Assembly: GCF_039522025.1 (NCBI RefSeq)
Contig: NZ_BAAADB010000022.1
Coordinates: 7,588 to 71,587, forward strand
Direction of reading: 5' to 3'
Length of the DNA stretch: 64,000 bases
From: Deinococcus depolymerans
Lineage (GTDB): Bacteria; Deinococcota; Deinococci; Deinococcales; Deinococcaceae
A program made the translations under genes and the position numbers. The notes beneath the pieces were generated by a model. That model did no database searches and was not told the origin of the DNA. It worked only from the letters and a program-made list of their open reading frames with translations. This document shows, piece after piece, positions 13,028 through 21,862 of the stretch. How positions within the stretch are numbered: the stretch's first letter is position 1; every line of letters begins with the position of its first letter.

Positions 13028-14455
13028 GTGCCTCTTTCTATGATTCAGGTGTCGCCGGAGTCGCTGGGTCTGCCGTCCGGGGCGGTGCTGGCGTGGCTGG
13101 ACGCCCTGGCGGCGGACGGGCTGGAGCTGCATGGGTTCACGTTGCGGCGCTCGGGTCGGGTGGTAGCCGGGGGGCACTGGTTCCCGTACGGGCCGGGGCG
13201 GGTGCATCACGTGTACTCGATGAGCAAGGCGTTCGCGGCGGCGGGTGTGGGGCTGCTGGTGCAGGAGGGTCGCCTGAGCGTGGAGGACCGGGTGGTGGAC
13301 CTCTTCCCGGACGCCCTGCCGCCGGTGGTAGGTGAGCACCTGCGGGCCATGCGGGTCGAGGACCTGCTGACCATGCGCACGGGACACGCGGCGGACGTGA
13401 CGGACGCGCTGGTGGCAGCGGGGGACGGGGATTGGGCGGCGGCGTTCCTGGCGCAGCCGGTGGCGTTCAGGCCGGGCACGCACTTCGTGTACAACAGTGG
13501 CGCGTCGTTCCTGCTGTCGGCGCTGGTGCAGCGCGCGACCGGGGAGACGCTGCTGGACTACCTGACGCCGCGCCTGCTGGAGCCGCTGGGGTTTCGGGGG
13601 GCGCGCTGGGTGAGCAACGCGGGGGGCGTGAACCTGGGCGGGTGGGGCCTGCACCTGCGGACGGGGGACGTGGCGAGGTTCGGGCAGCTGCTGCTGAACC
13701 GGGGAGTGTGGCAGGGGCGAACGCTGCTGGCTCCGGCGTGGGTGGACGCGATGGGTACGGCGCACGTCCCGCCCGGCACGAACCCCGGCGATGAGATCAG
13801 CGACTGGGCGCAGGGGTACGGGTACCAGCTGTGGCGCTGCCGTCACGGCGCGTACCGCGCGGACGGGGCGTTCGGGCAGTTCTGCGTGGTGATGCCGGAG
13901 CAGGACATGGTGCTGGCCGTCACGGCGGGCGTGGGCGACATGCAGCGCGTGCTGGATCACACCTGGGCGTCCCTGCTGGGCGCGGCGCAGTCCTCTCCCC
14001 TGCCGCCCGGTGCGGACACAGAGGCGCTGCGGGTGCGTTGTGAAACCCTCACACTGCCCGTCCCGGAGCTCCTTGATCCGCCCCCGCTGCGGGACGTGCA
14101 GGCGCACTTCACCTTCGACCCGAACGACGAGGGTTTGGAGGCCGCGACCCTGACTGTCACGGGTGAACGCGGCACGCTGGTCCTCGACGGGCGGACGCCG
14201 AACACGGTCCGCTTCACCCTGAACGCCTGGGAGGAGCAGACGCTGGACACCTGGGGCACCACCGTCGCCCTGACCGTCCGGGCGGGCTGGCAGGCGGACG
14301 GGACGCTGGCCCTGACGCTGCTGCTGATCGAGGATGGCGCCCGCTGGGAGGTGCGCTGGCCCGCCCCGGATGCGCCCCTGACCGTGGAGTTGTGCGCCCC
14401 GCATTACGGCGAGGGCCACACGCTGAGTGCCCGAGCCTCTACCCTGGGCGCATGA
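13028..14455 (+). CDS. Beta-lactamase-fold serine hydrolase
   Basis: 475 residues of the class C beta-lactamase/penicillin-binding-protein-like hydrolase family (esterases, DD-peptidases). The catalytic SxxK is SMSK (~residue 65) and the second motif is YNS in FVYNSGASFLLSAL (~residue 157). A C-terminal ~100-residue beta region follows the enzyme domain. No signal peptide, so probably cytoplasmic. GTG is taken as start because TAGCGT ends 5 nt before it; an in-frame ATG four codons later is equally possible. Its stop overlaps the ankyrin gene start (ATGA), so the two are coupled. Confidence 0.85.
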   Translation: MPLSMIQVSPESLGLPSGAVLAWLDALAADGLELHGFTLRRSGRVVAGGHWFPYGPGRVHHVYSMSKAFAAAGVGLLVQEGRLSVEDRVVDLFPDALPPVVGEHLRAMRVEDLLTMRTGHAADVTDALVAAGDGDWAAAFLAQPVAFRPGTHFVYNSGASFLLSALVQRATGETLLDYLTPRLLEPLGFRGARWVSNAGGVNLGGWGLHLRTGDVARFGQLLLNRGVWQGRTLLAPAWVDAMGTAHVPPGTNPGDEISDWAQGYGYQLWRCRHGAYRADGAFGQFCVVMPEQDMVLAVTAGVGDMQRVLDHTWASLLGAAQSSPLPPGADTEALRVRCETLTLPVPELLDPPPLRDVQAHFTFDPNDEGLEAATLTVTGERGTLVLDGRTPNTVRFTLNAWEEQTLDTWGTTVALTVRAGWQADGTLALTLLLIEDGARWEVRWPAPDAPLTVELCAPHYGEGHTLSARASTLGA

Positions 14456-15138
14456 CTGACGGAGCAACAGTGGGGGACCGCGAGGCGGCGTTCTTCCTGG
14501 CGATCAAGACGCGGGACGAGGCGCTGCTGCGCGCCCTGGTGGACGGGGACGCGGGGCTGCTGGGCCTGCCCAGTCCGATGGGCGTGAGTCCGGTGCTGTT
14601 CGCGGTGTACTACGGCCGGGCGGACATGGCGCGCGTGCTGGTGGAGCTGGGCGCGCCGCTGGATGTGTTCGAGGCAGCCGCGCTGGGGGACGAGGCGGCC
14701 CTGACGCGCGAACTGGACGCCGACCCGGCGCTGGTGCATGGCGTGAGTGGGGACGGGTTCAGTCCGCTGGGCCTCGCGGCGTTCTTCGGGCACGCGGGGG
14801 TCGCGGAGGTGCTGCTGTCGCGCGGCGCGGACGTGAACGCGGTCAGCCGCAACGCGATGGGGGTGCAGCCGCTGCATTCGGCGGTGGCGGGCGGGCACGG
14901 GGCGCTGGCGCGGGCGCTGGTCATGGCGGGCGCGGACGTGAACGCCACGCAGCAGGGCGGGTTCACGCCGCTGATGGCGGCCGCGCAGAACGGCGACGCG
15001 GGACTGGTGCTGTTCCTGCGGCAGCGGGGCGCGGACGCGGAGGTCCGGACGGCGGACGGTCGCCGCGCGGCGGACTTCGCGCGTGAGGAGGGGCACGCGG
15101 CGCTGGCCGATTCGCTGGAGGACCCGCTGCCGGCGTGA
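14452..15138 (+). CDS. Ankyrin repeat protein
   Basis: 228 residues containing about five ankyrin repeats, clearest in GFSPLGLAAFFGHAGVAEVL, then GVQPLHSAVAGGHGALARAL and GFTPLMAAAQNGDAGLVLFL. The repeats mediate protein-protein contacts; no enzymatic domain is present. The ATG overlaps the stop of the preceding serine hydrolase, which makes that enzyme a candidate partner (inference from coupling only). Confidence 0.88.
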   Translation: MTDGATVGDREAAFFLAIKTRDEALLRALVDGDAGLLGLPSPMGVSPVLFAVYYGRADMARVLVELGAPLDVFEAAALGDEAALTRELDADPALVHGVSGDGFSPLGLAAFFGHAGVAEVLLSRGADVNAVSRNAMGVQPLHSAVAGGHGALARALVMAGADVNATQQGGFTPLMAAAQNGDAGLVLFLRQRGADAEVRTADGRRAADFAREEGHAALADSLEDPLPA

Positions 15139-15218
15139 GTGTTCCTGAACAGTTCCGTTCGGGTGCCTGAAGAAAGCCGGAATGCGCGGGCGGACCGGGA
15201 CGGCGCAGACTGGCAGGT

Positions 15219-15731
15219 ATGGACAACGAACGTAGTGGGAACGCTCCGGTGACGGGCGAGCAAGGCGCGAAGACCGGTTTCGACACGCCCGACCCGAAGG
15301 ACGATCATCAGGGCGCGTACACCACCACGCCCGCCGGGGACCGCGTGGGCAGTGCCGACCACGGCCGGTACGAGCCGGTCGCGCCGCCCAGCGCGAGGGA
15401 GGTGACGGGGGCGTTCGATCACCTCGCCACGCGGGACCCGCAGTCCATGGAGCACACGCCGCAGGACGCCGAGTTTGCCGGGGCGCAGACGGTGGCCGGG
15501 CTGGGCGGCGAGCATCTCGACACCATCGTTCCGACGGCGGGGGTGGGGATCACGGCGTCCACGGTGACGGCGCTGGAGTCGCGTCAGGCGGCCGTGGATC
15601 CCAATCCCGGCTACACGCCGCCCAGTGAGCAGGGGCCGCCGCATGTCAGCCAGCGCCCGGGCGACCTGCCCGAGGGTGAGCCGAGCGAACTGGAGCATCA
15701 GGTGCACGGCGACACGGAACGCGGCTTCTGA
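15219..15731 (+). CDS. Hydrophilic protein of unknown function
   Basis: 170 residues, no membrane segment, rich in Pro, Gly, Gln, Glu, His and Asp, with a short hydrophobic patch (IVPTAGVGITASTVTAL) near residue 105. No family recognised. Coding potential is supported by GC-rich third positions, a clear ATG and a perfect terminator 15 nt after the stop. Composition suggests a largely disordered protein. Confidence 0.68.
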   Translation: MDNERSGNAPVTGEQGAKTGFDTPDPKDDHQGAYTTTPAGDRVGSADHGRYEPVAPPSAREVTGAFDHLATRDPQSMEHTPQDAEFAGAQTVAGLGGEHLDTIVPTAGVGITASTVTALESRQAAVDPNPGYTPPSEQGPPHVSQRPGDLPEGEPSELEHQVHGDTERGF

Positions 15732-15745
15732 GCTGAACAGGCAAA

Positions 15746-15774
15746 GGGGACGCCGTGACGGTCACGGCGTCCCC
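15746..15774. terminator. Long perfect hairpin terminator
   Basis: 14-bp perfect arms (GGGGACGCCGTGAC and its complement) with essentially no spacer, followed by CCTCCTG rather than a T tract. It closes the hydrophilic protein gene. Confidence 0.65.
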
Positions 15775-15788
15775 CTCCTGATGTGTGG

Positions 15789-15949
15789 TGATACGGACTC
15801 CGATTGAATGGCTTACAAAGCCGTTCAATCCGAGCGGATGCGACTCGGAGAGCTGCTCCGCAGAGAAGGAGAGAAGCCGGTTCCGGACGTGGAGCTGGCA
15901 ATCCGGTGAAGTTCCGGATTGTCGGCGAAACAAACGGCAGTCCGTATTA
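15789..15949. repeat. TGA-flanked miniature element, copy A (full type)
   Basis: Core of 155 bp bounded by TACGG and CCGTA, flanked by TGA on the left and TTA on the right. The right TTA is the complement of the TAA stop of the Rieske gene, one base away from a perfect duplication. Three stem-loops: GATTGAATGGCT / AGCCGTTCAATC, CGGAG-AGCTG-CTCCG, and CAATCCGG / CCGGATTG. No open frame of note. Confidence 0.88.
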
Positions 15950-16267
15950 CAGCTCGGAGACGTACAGCTGGCCATCCTCGACCTGCGTGCGGTAGAGCTT
16001 GACGGGTTTCACGGCGGGCAGCGTCCTGGCCTTCCCGGTGGCGAGTTCGAACTTGGCGCCGTGCTTCTCGCAGGTGATGCGGCCCATGCTGACGTCCCCG
16101 CCCAGCAGCGGGAAGTCCTTGTGGGTGCAGTTGTTGCGCAGGGCGTAGAACTGCCCCTCGAAGTTCACGACGACCACGCTGGTCCCACCAACGTCCACGG
16201 CAGTCTGTTGACCGTCGGGCAGGGCTTCGGCGGGGCCGACGAGGGTGCGGGCGGGCGTGTCGCTCAT
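15947..16267 (-). CDS. Rieske [2Fe-2S] ferredoxin-like protein
   Basis: 106 residues. Both Rieske cluster-binding boxes are present: CTHKDFP (Cys-x-His) near residue 47 and CEKHGAKF (Cys-x-x-His) near residue 67. Size and lack of a membrane anchor match soluble Rieske ferredoxins or the small NirD subunit. It probably passes electrons to an oxygenase or reductase, but no such gene adjoins. TACACT ends 8 nt before the ATG. Its stop codon coincides with the end of repeat copy A. Confidence 0.88.
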   Translation of the reverse strand: MSDTPARTLVGPAEALPDGQQTAVDVGGTSVVVVNFEGQFYALRNNCTHKDFPLLGGDVSMGRITCEKHGAKFELATGKARTLPAVKPVKLYRTQVEDGQLYVSEL

Positions 16268-16300
16268 CAGGCGCGAGTGTAGCGTCTGTCCGGGTCAGGT

Positions 16301-17140
16301 TCAGACGCCGCAGCCACTTTCCAGCGGTGTGCCCTTCAGCCCGGCGGGCGTCCATTGCTGCACGCTGAAGCCCGAGCCCTCGTAGTACGCGCCGTACTGG
16401 ATGAGTTCCATGCGGCCGTCGCCGTTCAGGTCGGCCAGGCCCGCCAGCCGGTGGAGGGTCGCCATGGGCATGGGGTCGCTGCTGCCGGGGTCCCAGGGGG
16501 TCTGGGGCGCGATGTGTTCGCCGAGCACGGTGGTCACGACCTTCCCGCCCACCACGGCGCGCAGCAGCAGGAGGCTGTAGTCGCCGGGCTGCCCGACGGG
16601 CGGTGGGAAGTCGTCCCGGCCGTTCTGGAAGCGGCGGGCCTCGATGATGACTTCCTGCGTGCCGTTGCCGTCCAGGTCGGCGCGGATCAATCGGGTGAGG
16701 TTCACCTGTGGATTCGGCAGGCCCAGCCGCTTCAGTTCGTCCCGCACGGCGGCCTCGTAGGGGGCGTTGCGGGTGGGCAGCGCGGTGACGGGGCGCGGCT
16801 GGGCGTTCAGCCGGGCCGAGGTCAGGATGGCCAGCCCCTCGCGCTCGGGCGTGACCTTCACTCCGAAGGTGTCCTCGCACGGCTGGCCCAGCGAGGCGGG
16901 TCGGCCTCCCTGCACGCGGGTGGGGGCCGCGCCGGGGATGAGGCGGGTGTACGTCTCCCCTCCGTTCAGGCGGGTCCGGGTCTGGGCACCGGTCAGCCAC
17001 TGTCCGTCCTGCCAGCCGCCCAGCAGGTACGTGCCGGTGCGGCCGGGCAGCGTGGCGAGGACCGGGTGCAGTCCGGCGGGCGCGGCGGCCTGCGCGCCGG
17101 TCAGCAGGGCCAGGAGCAGCGTTCGGAGGGGGGCGCGCAT
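16301..17140 (-). CDS. Exported protein with calcium-binding-like VCBS/FG-GAP motifs
   Basis: 279 residues with a signal peptide (LLLALLTGAQAAAPA). Two DxDGNGxxE-type loops, DLDGNGTQEV (~residue 154) and DLNGDGRMEL (~residue 237), resemble the calcium-binding turns of FG-GAP/VCBS repeat proteins; around them are short beta repeats. No enzyme signature. Likely secreted or periplasmic. TACGCT lies 5 nt before the ATG. Confidence 0.72.
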   Translation of the reverse strand: MRAPLRTLLLALLTGAQAAAPAGLHPVLATLPGRTGTYLLGGWQDGQWLTGAQTRTRLNGGETYTRLIPGAAPTRVQGGRPASLGQPCEDTFGVKVTPEREGLAILTSARLNAQPRPVTALPTRNAPYEAAVRDELKRLGLPNPQVNLTRLIRADLDGNGTQEVIIEARRFQNGRDDFPPPVGQPGDYSLLLLRAVVGGKVVTTVLGEHIAPQTPWDPGSSDPMPMATLHRLAGLADLNGDGRMELIQYGAYYEGSGFSVQQWTPAGLKGTPLESGCGV

Positions 17141-17156
17141 GCCACAGCGTACCCGT

Positions 17157-18026
17157 TCAGTGCCGGGTGACGGTCACGCGGTTGCCCCAGGGGTCACGCA
17201 GGGTCAGGTGGTCGCCCGCGTCCTGCACGTCCGAGCGGCCCGCGAGGTGGGCGCGCAGGGCGCCCAGGTCGGGGGTGTGGAAGGTCACGCCGGCCAGTCC
17301 GGCGGCCGGCGCGGTGGGGGCGGGCTGCCCGGCGCTGTGCCATTCGTTCAGGCCGACGTGGTGGTGGTAGCCGCCCCACGAGAGGAACGCGGCGCTGCCC
17401 AGGTCCGCGACGATGTCCAGGCCCAGGGTGTGCGCGTACCAGCGGGCGGCCTCCCCGGCGCTGCCGACCTTCAGGTGGACGTGCCCGACGGTCGTGCCCT
17501 GCGGCGCAGTGTAGGGCGGCGCGGTGAAGGGCGACGCACCGTCCAGGCCATCGGGGTCGATCCCGGCGGCCCCGAGGACGGCGGCCGCGTCCACGGCTTT
17601 CGTGTCCATCTGCACCTGCCCGCCGCGCCATGTCCAGGTGTCGCGGGGGCGGTCGGCGTAGACCTCGATGCCGTTCCCTTCGGGGTCGTTCAGGTAGAAG
17701 GCCTCGCTGACGAGGTGGTCGCCGCTGCCGATGCGGTGGCCCAGCCGCGCGGCGTGCGCCAGCCAGCGGCCGAGGTCGGCGCGGGTGGGGAGCAGGAAGG
17801 CGGTGTGGTACAGGCCGGGTCGGCTGACGGGCGCGCGGGGCAGGTCCGGCGCAGCGTGCAGGTGCAGGAGCGGCGTGCCGTGGGCGGCCAGGGTGACGCT
17901 GTCGGTCCGGGTGGTGGCGCTGAGGCCCAGGAGGGTGGCGTAGAACGCGGCGGTGCCGTCCAGGTCGCGGACGTTCAGGTGGACGGCGCCGACGTGGGTG
18001 CTGGCGGGCAGGACGGAGGTGGTCAT
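17157..18026 (-). CDS. Two-domain VOC (glyoxalase/extradiol dioxygenase) family protein
   Basis: 289 residues made of two vicinal-oxygen-chelate modules. Candidate metal ligands are His in GAVHLNVRD and VGHVHLKVG, His in HHHVGLNEW and Glu in GNGIEVYAD. The layout matches CatE-like catechol 2,3-dioxygenase relatives of Firmicutes, which handle catechols and quinones; substrate here is unproven. The promoter has TTGATT, a 17-nt spacer and CACACT, and a TTGAT-AA-ATCAA palindrome covers the -35, suggesting control by a MarR- or TetR-type repressor. Confidence 0.8.
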   Translation of the reverse strand: MTTSVLPASTHVGAVHLNVRDLDGTAAFYATLLGLSATTRTDSVTLAAHGTPLLHLHAAPDLPRAPVSRPGLYHTAFLLPTRADLGRWLAHAARLGHRIGSGDHLVSEAFYLNDPEGNGIEVYADRPRDTWTWRGGQVQMDTKAVDAAAVLGAAGIDPDGLDGASPFTAPPYTAPQGTTVGHVHLKVGSAGEAARWYAHTLGLDIVADLGSAAFLSWGGYHHHVGLNEWHSAGQPAPTAPAAGLAGVTFHTPDLGALRAHLAGRSDVQDAGDHLTLRDPWGNRVTVTRH

Positions 18027-18048
18027 GTCTCAGTGTGACCCCTCAGCT

Positions 18049-18060
18049 TTGATAAATCAA
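18049..18060. promoter_or_regulatory. Palindrome over the VOC gene -35 box
   Basis: TTGAT-AA-ATCAA (5-bp arms). On the minus strand it contains TTGATT, spaced 17 nt from CACACT, which lies 5 nt before the VOC start codon. Position fits a repressor operator. Confidence 0.5.
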
Positions 18061-18078
18061 CCGGTTTACAATACGCAC

Positions 18079-18969
18079 CTAACGGAGGTCGAGGGCCGCG
18101 TGCAACGCCTCCCGCGTGCGGCCCAGGTATCCCTCGCCGAACATCAGCAGGTGCGCCAGCAGCGGGTACAGGTTCCACAGCGCCGCGCGGGCCTCCCAGC
18201 CGTCCGCCAGCGGGAACGCCTCGTGGTACGCCTGGAACACCCGGCGCGGCACCCCGCCGAACAGCCGCAGGGCCGCCACGTCCACCTCGCGGTGGCTGTA
18301 CCGCACCGCCGGGTCGATCAGGGCCGGGCCGCGCGGCGTGTAACGCACGTTCCCGTGCCACAGGTCCCCGTGCACCAGCGCGGGCGGCCCGGGCGGGATC
18401 AGGGCCGGCAGGCGCCCCCGCAGCGTGTCGAAGCCCGCGCGGTCGCGGGGCGTCAGGTGCCGCCGCTCACGGGTCAGGAGCGGTTCCAGCCGCGCCGCCC
18501 AGAAGAACCCGGCGGCACTCGCCGCGGGCGGGTTGCGCTGCGGCAGGGACGCGAAATAATTGTCCGGCAGGCCCCCGAACCCCGGCACAGGACGGGCGTG
18601 CAGCGCCGCCAGTCCCCGCCCCAGGGCGTCCTGCGTGGCGGGCGTGTCGTCGCCGGGCGGCAGCCAGGACAGCAGCAGGTACGGTTGCCCGGCGGGACCG
18701 CTGCCATGCGCGATGATTTCCGGGGTGACCAGCGGCGCGGAACGCAGCAGGCTCAGGCCGTGCGCCTCGGCGGCGTAGAACCCGTCCGGCAGGCGGCAGT
18801 CCGCGTTCTGCCGCGAGGTCTTCAGCACGAAGGGGCCGCGCGTGGTGTCCAGCCGGAAGGTGTCGCTGATGTCCCCGCCATGCAGCCGCTGCGCCGCGCG
18901 GATGCCCGCGCCCAGGTGCATCTCCAGCAGGGGGGCCAGGGGCCGCACGGGCAGTTCGAGGAGCGTCAT
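18079..18969 (-). CDS. Fructosamine kinase family protein
   Basis: 296 residues, aminoglycoside-phosphotransferase fold. Visible kinase features are HGGDISDTFRLDT (glycine-rich region), FVLKTS (ATP-binding Lys), and the catalytic loop VHGDLWHGN followed by ALIDPAVRYSHREVD (metal-binding Asp). HGDLWxGN and the YSHREVD context are diagnostic for fructosamine-3-kinase-like proteins, which repair glycated amines. The ATG used has no clear Shine-Dalgarno; one two codons earlier is possible. It lies upstream of the VOC gene on the same strand but that gene has its own promoter. Confidence 0.88.
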   Translation of the reverse strand: MTLLELPVRPLAPLLEMHLGAGIRAAQRLHGGDISDTFRLDTTRGPFVLKTSRQNADCRLPDGFYAAEAHGLSLLRSAPLVTPEIIAHGSGPAGQPYLLLSWLPPGDDTPATQDALGRGLAALHARPVPGFGGLPDNYFASLPQRNPPAASAAGFFWAARLEPLLTRERRHLTPRDRAGFDTLRGRLPALIPPGPPALVHGDLWHGNVRYTPRGPALIDPAVRYSHREVDVAALRLFGGVPRRVFQAYHEAFPLADGWEARAALWNLYPLLAHLLMFGEGYLGRTREALHAALDLR

Positions 18970-19089
18970 GCTCCATCGTGCCGCGCCCGGCCCGCTGCAA
19001 CCAAAGAGGGACGCTTCACGAACCGCGTGAGTGATGTACTCCTGGGAGCAACATCCACCACAACCTCTCCCCCATCTCCCGGAGGCCAT

Positions 19090-20562
19090 ATGGTTCAGAC
19101 CGCCCTGACCGCCCTGCTCGGCGCACTCCGCGCCCTGCTCGACCTCGCCCTGCCCGCCACCCTGGTGCTGGCCGCGCTCGCGCTGGCCCTCGGGGGCCTC
19201 GCCCTGATCGACCGGGAGCGCGCCCGCCTCGCCCTCGGGTGGCTGGCCACCCGCGCGCCGCACCTCGGCGGGTGGGCACTGGCCGCGCTGCTGCTGGGAG
19301 GGGCGCTGCTCATGCTGAACGTGTCGCGCCGCGCCGTGGACGCCCGGATCACCGCGCAGCAGAGCGCCCGCTACGCCAACGCCGCCGACCCCGACGGCGG
19401 GCAGACCGTGCAGGTCGCACCCAGCGCCGCCCTGCTCGAGAGCCACACGTACACCCGCAGCCTCCTGCTGCCCAGCGACGTCGCCACGCGCGTCCGCGTG
19501 GACAACAGCCTGGACGGCCTGCTGCCGTACCTGGGCAATCCCGGCGAGACCGTGCAGGACCTGCGCGAGACCTTCACCCGCACCCCGGCGGGCCTGCGCT
19601 ACACCCGCACCGTGCTCATGCAGTCCGAGCGTCCGCTGGACTTCGACCGCAGCGTCGTCCGCGCCGACCTGCGCTTCGTGGAGCCCGCCGGGGGGCGCGG
19701 CACGTACTACCACGCCGCCTTCCAGGCCAGCTACCGCTTCCGCAACCCCCTGGGCACGCCCGCCACGCTGCGCTTCGCGTTCCCGCTGCCCGGCGGGAGC
19801 GGCACCCTCAGCGGCTTCACCCTGACCGTGAACGGACAGGCGCTCAGCGCCAGCGATCTGCTCAGCGGCAGCGTCTGGGAGGGACAGGTGCCCGCCGGGG
19901 GCAGCGTGGACGTGCAGGTCGCCTACGCGCACCAGGGCTCCCGCGCCTGGAGTTACCAGCTCAGCCGCCGCGAGGCCATCCGCGACCTGGACGTGACCGT
20001 CACCGCCGACCGCCCCGCCAGGTTCCAGCGGTACTCGCTGTTCCCCACCAGCCAGACCCGACCCGCACTGGGCGGCCCCGCCACGCTGCGCTGGCAGCTG
20101 AAGAACGCCGTGACCGCGCAGGACGTCGCCGTGGTCTTCACGCAGGGCAGCGTCCGCGAGACCCTCACCAAGGTGCACCTCATGCAGGGCCTCGCCGTCG
20201 TGCTGGCCGCCCTCCTGATTCCCCTGTGGGCCGTCACGCGCCGCACGCCCCTGTCGCCCCTCACGCTCGGCGGCGCGCTGCTGGGCCTCGCGCTGGGCTT
20301 CACGTTCGGCGGCGTGCTGACCGCGTACCTCCCCCTGCTGCTCGCCGAGATCCTCGGCAGCCTGCTCGGCGCGGCCCTCGCCTGGGTGATCCTGGGCGGC
20401 CCCCGGCAGGCCCGCACGCCCCTGCTTCCGCTGATCGCCTGCGCCGCCCTCCCGCTGGCCTTCCTGACCGGCGGTCACGCCGGACTGCTCGTCACCGTCC
20501 TGGCCGCCACGCTGCTGCTGCTCCTGCCACGCGCCCGCCGGTTCGCCCCGGCCAGCCCGTAA
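19090..20562 (+). CDS. Membrane protein of unknown function with large extracytoplasmic domain
   Basis: 490 residues. Two N-terminal hydrophobic segments (to ~residue 80), a ~280-residue beta-rich soluble domain without Cys, then about five hydrophobic segments at the C-terminus (from ~residue 365). The soluble part (RSVVRADLRFVEP, FRNPLGTPATLRFAFPLP) resembles the middle of inner-membrane CreD-like or interferon-response (inner membrane CreD) type proteins only loosely, so no function is assigned. GGAGG lies 4 nt before the ATG. Confidence 0.75.
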   Translation: MVQTALTALLGALRALLDLALPATLVLAALALALGGLALIDRERARLALGWLATRAPHLGGWALAALLLGGALLMLNVSRRAVDARITAQQSARYANAADPDGGQTVQVAPSAALLESHTYTRSLLLPSDVATRVRVDNSLDGLLPYLGNPGETVQDLRETFTRTPAGLRYTRTVLMQSERPLDFDRSVVRADLRFVEPAGGRGTYYHAAFQASYRFRNPLGTPATLRFAFPLPGGSGTLSGFTLTVNGQALSASDLLSGSVWEGQVPAGGSVDVQVAYAHQGSRAWSYQLSRREAIRDLDVTVTADRPARFQRYSLFPTSQTRPALGGPATLRWQLKNAVTAQDVAVVFTQGSVRETLTKVHLMQGLAVVLAALLIPLWAVTRRTPLSPLTLGGALLGLALGFTFGGVLTAYLPLLLAEILGSLLGAALAWVILGGPRQARTPLLPLIACAALPLAFLTGGHAGLLVTVLAATLLLLLPRARRFAPASP

Positions 20563-20569
20563 ACGGCAA

Positions 20570-20611
20570 GGAAGGCGGGAAGGTGACCGCGTGATCGCCT
20601 TCCCGCCTTCC
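20570..20611. terminator. Convergent-gene hairpin
   Basis: 14-bp perfect arms (GGAAGGCGGGAAGG and complement), loop 14 nt, between the membrane protein gene and prs, which converge. No T tract. Confidence 0.65.
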
Positions 20612-20623
20612 CCGCCGCTGTGA

Positions 20624-21619
20624 TCAGGTGAACAGGGTGCTGACGCTCGCGCCGGTGTGGATGTTCGTGATGGCGTCCGCGAACAGCGGAGCGACGTCCA
20701 GCACGGCCAGCTTGCCGTTGGCGGCCTCGATCTTCTCCTCGCTGACATGCACGGTGTTCGTGCTGGCGACCTGCGTGACGTCCAGCCCCGCGATGCGCTG
20801 GATGGCCGGACCGGTGTACACGCCGTGCGTGACGGCCACGTACACGTCCTTGGCGCCCATGCTGCGGGCGATGTTCACGGTCTCCACCAGCGAACCGGCG
20901 GTGCTGATCTCGTCGTCGACGATGAACACGGTCTTGCCGTCCACGTCACCGATCAGGGCGCGCGGGCGGACCTCGGTGTCCGAGATGCGTTCCTTGTCGA
21001 TCATGGCCAGGCCGCTGTCGAGGCGGCGCGCGATCTGACTGGCGCGCTTGATGCTGCCGGCATCCGGCGCGAGGACCACGCCGTTGTGCGCGTCCGGCAC
21101 GCACTTCTTGAAGTGCTGGCTGAGCACCAGGTCCGCCGAGAGGTGATCGACCGGCACCTTGAAGAAGCCGTGGACCTGCGGGGCGTGCAGCGTCATGGTC
21201 AGGATGCGGTCCGCGCCCGCCTCCTGCAGCAGGTCCGCGACGAGGCGCCCGGCGATGGAGATGCGGGGGCTGTCCTTCTTGTCGCTGCGCGCGTACGAGT
21301 AGTACGGGATCACGGCGGTGACGCGCCCGGCGCTGGCGCTCTTGGCGGCGTCGATCATCAGCATCAGTTCCATGATGGCGTCACTGACGGGCGTGCTGAA
21401 GGTCTGCACGATGAACACGTCCCCTTCGCGCAGGGACTCCTCGTAGTGCACGATGAGGTTGTCGTTCGTGAACTTCTCGGTCTTGCTGCGTCCCAGCGGC
21501 ACGCCCAGGTGGTCGCAGATGGACTGGGCCAGGCGGCGGTTGCTCTGACCGGCGAAGACCAGCAGGGGGGAACGGCGACTCTGAAGCGGTTCGGACGGGG
21601 CGCGGTGGGGAACGGACAA
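20624..21619 (-). CDS. prs: Ribose-phosphate pyrophosphokinase
   Basis: Makes PRPP from ribose 5-phosphate and ATP for nucleotide, His and Trp synthesis. 331 residues. Motifs: [13 protein letters not shown] (N-terminus), RDKK-type flexible loop [22 protein letters not shown] (catalytic loop with His) and the PRPP-binding [13 protein letters not shown]. Start is TTG, chosen because CCGGAGGA sits 7 nt upstream and similarity begins just after it; the open frame extends upstream without support. A -35/-10 promoter lies ~100 nt upstream. Confidence 0.93.
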   Translation of the reverse strand: MSVPHRAPSEPLQSRRSPLLVFAGQSNRRLAQSICDHLGVPLGRSKTEKFTNDNLIVHYEESLREGDVFIVQTFSTPVSDAIMELMLMIDAAKSASAGRVTAVIPYYSYARSDKKDSPRISIAGRLVADLLQEAGADRILTMTLHAPQVHGFFKVPVDHLSADLVLSQHFKKCVPDAHNGVVLAPDAGSIKRASQIARRLDSGLAMIDKERISDTEVRPRALIGDVDGKTVFIVDDEISTAGSLVETVNIARSMGAKDVYVAVTHGVYTGPAIQRIAGLDVTQVASTNTVHVSEEKIEAANGKLAVLDVAPLFADAITNIHTGASVSTLFT

Positions 21620-21726
21620 GGGGTGATCCTCCGGAGGAAAGGGGGGGCGGTGGGGCGGCACGCAACGCGGTTCCCGTGAACGCCGCCGGAAGAGAGAGCC
21701 TCCCGGCGCGGAACCGACCGGCAAGC

Positions 21727-21756
21727 AGCATACCCGTCCGCCCCCACGGGTGTCAT
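21727..21756 (-). promoter_or_regulatory. Promoter for prs
   Basis: On the minus strand ATGACA, 18-nt spacer, TATGCT, giving a leader of about 100 nt before the TTG start. Pattern-based call. Confidence 0.5.
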
Positions 21757-21862
21757 GGAGCGGGGGCGTGCCCGGGCGGGGAACACCGGGCCGCGCCGCG
21801 CTCCACGCCGCATGAACGTCTGTTCAACAGGGACGGCCCGCGCCGGGCGGTACGCTGCGGGC

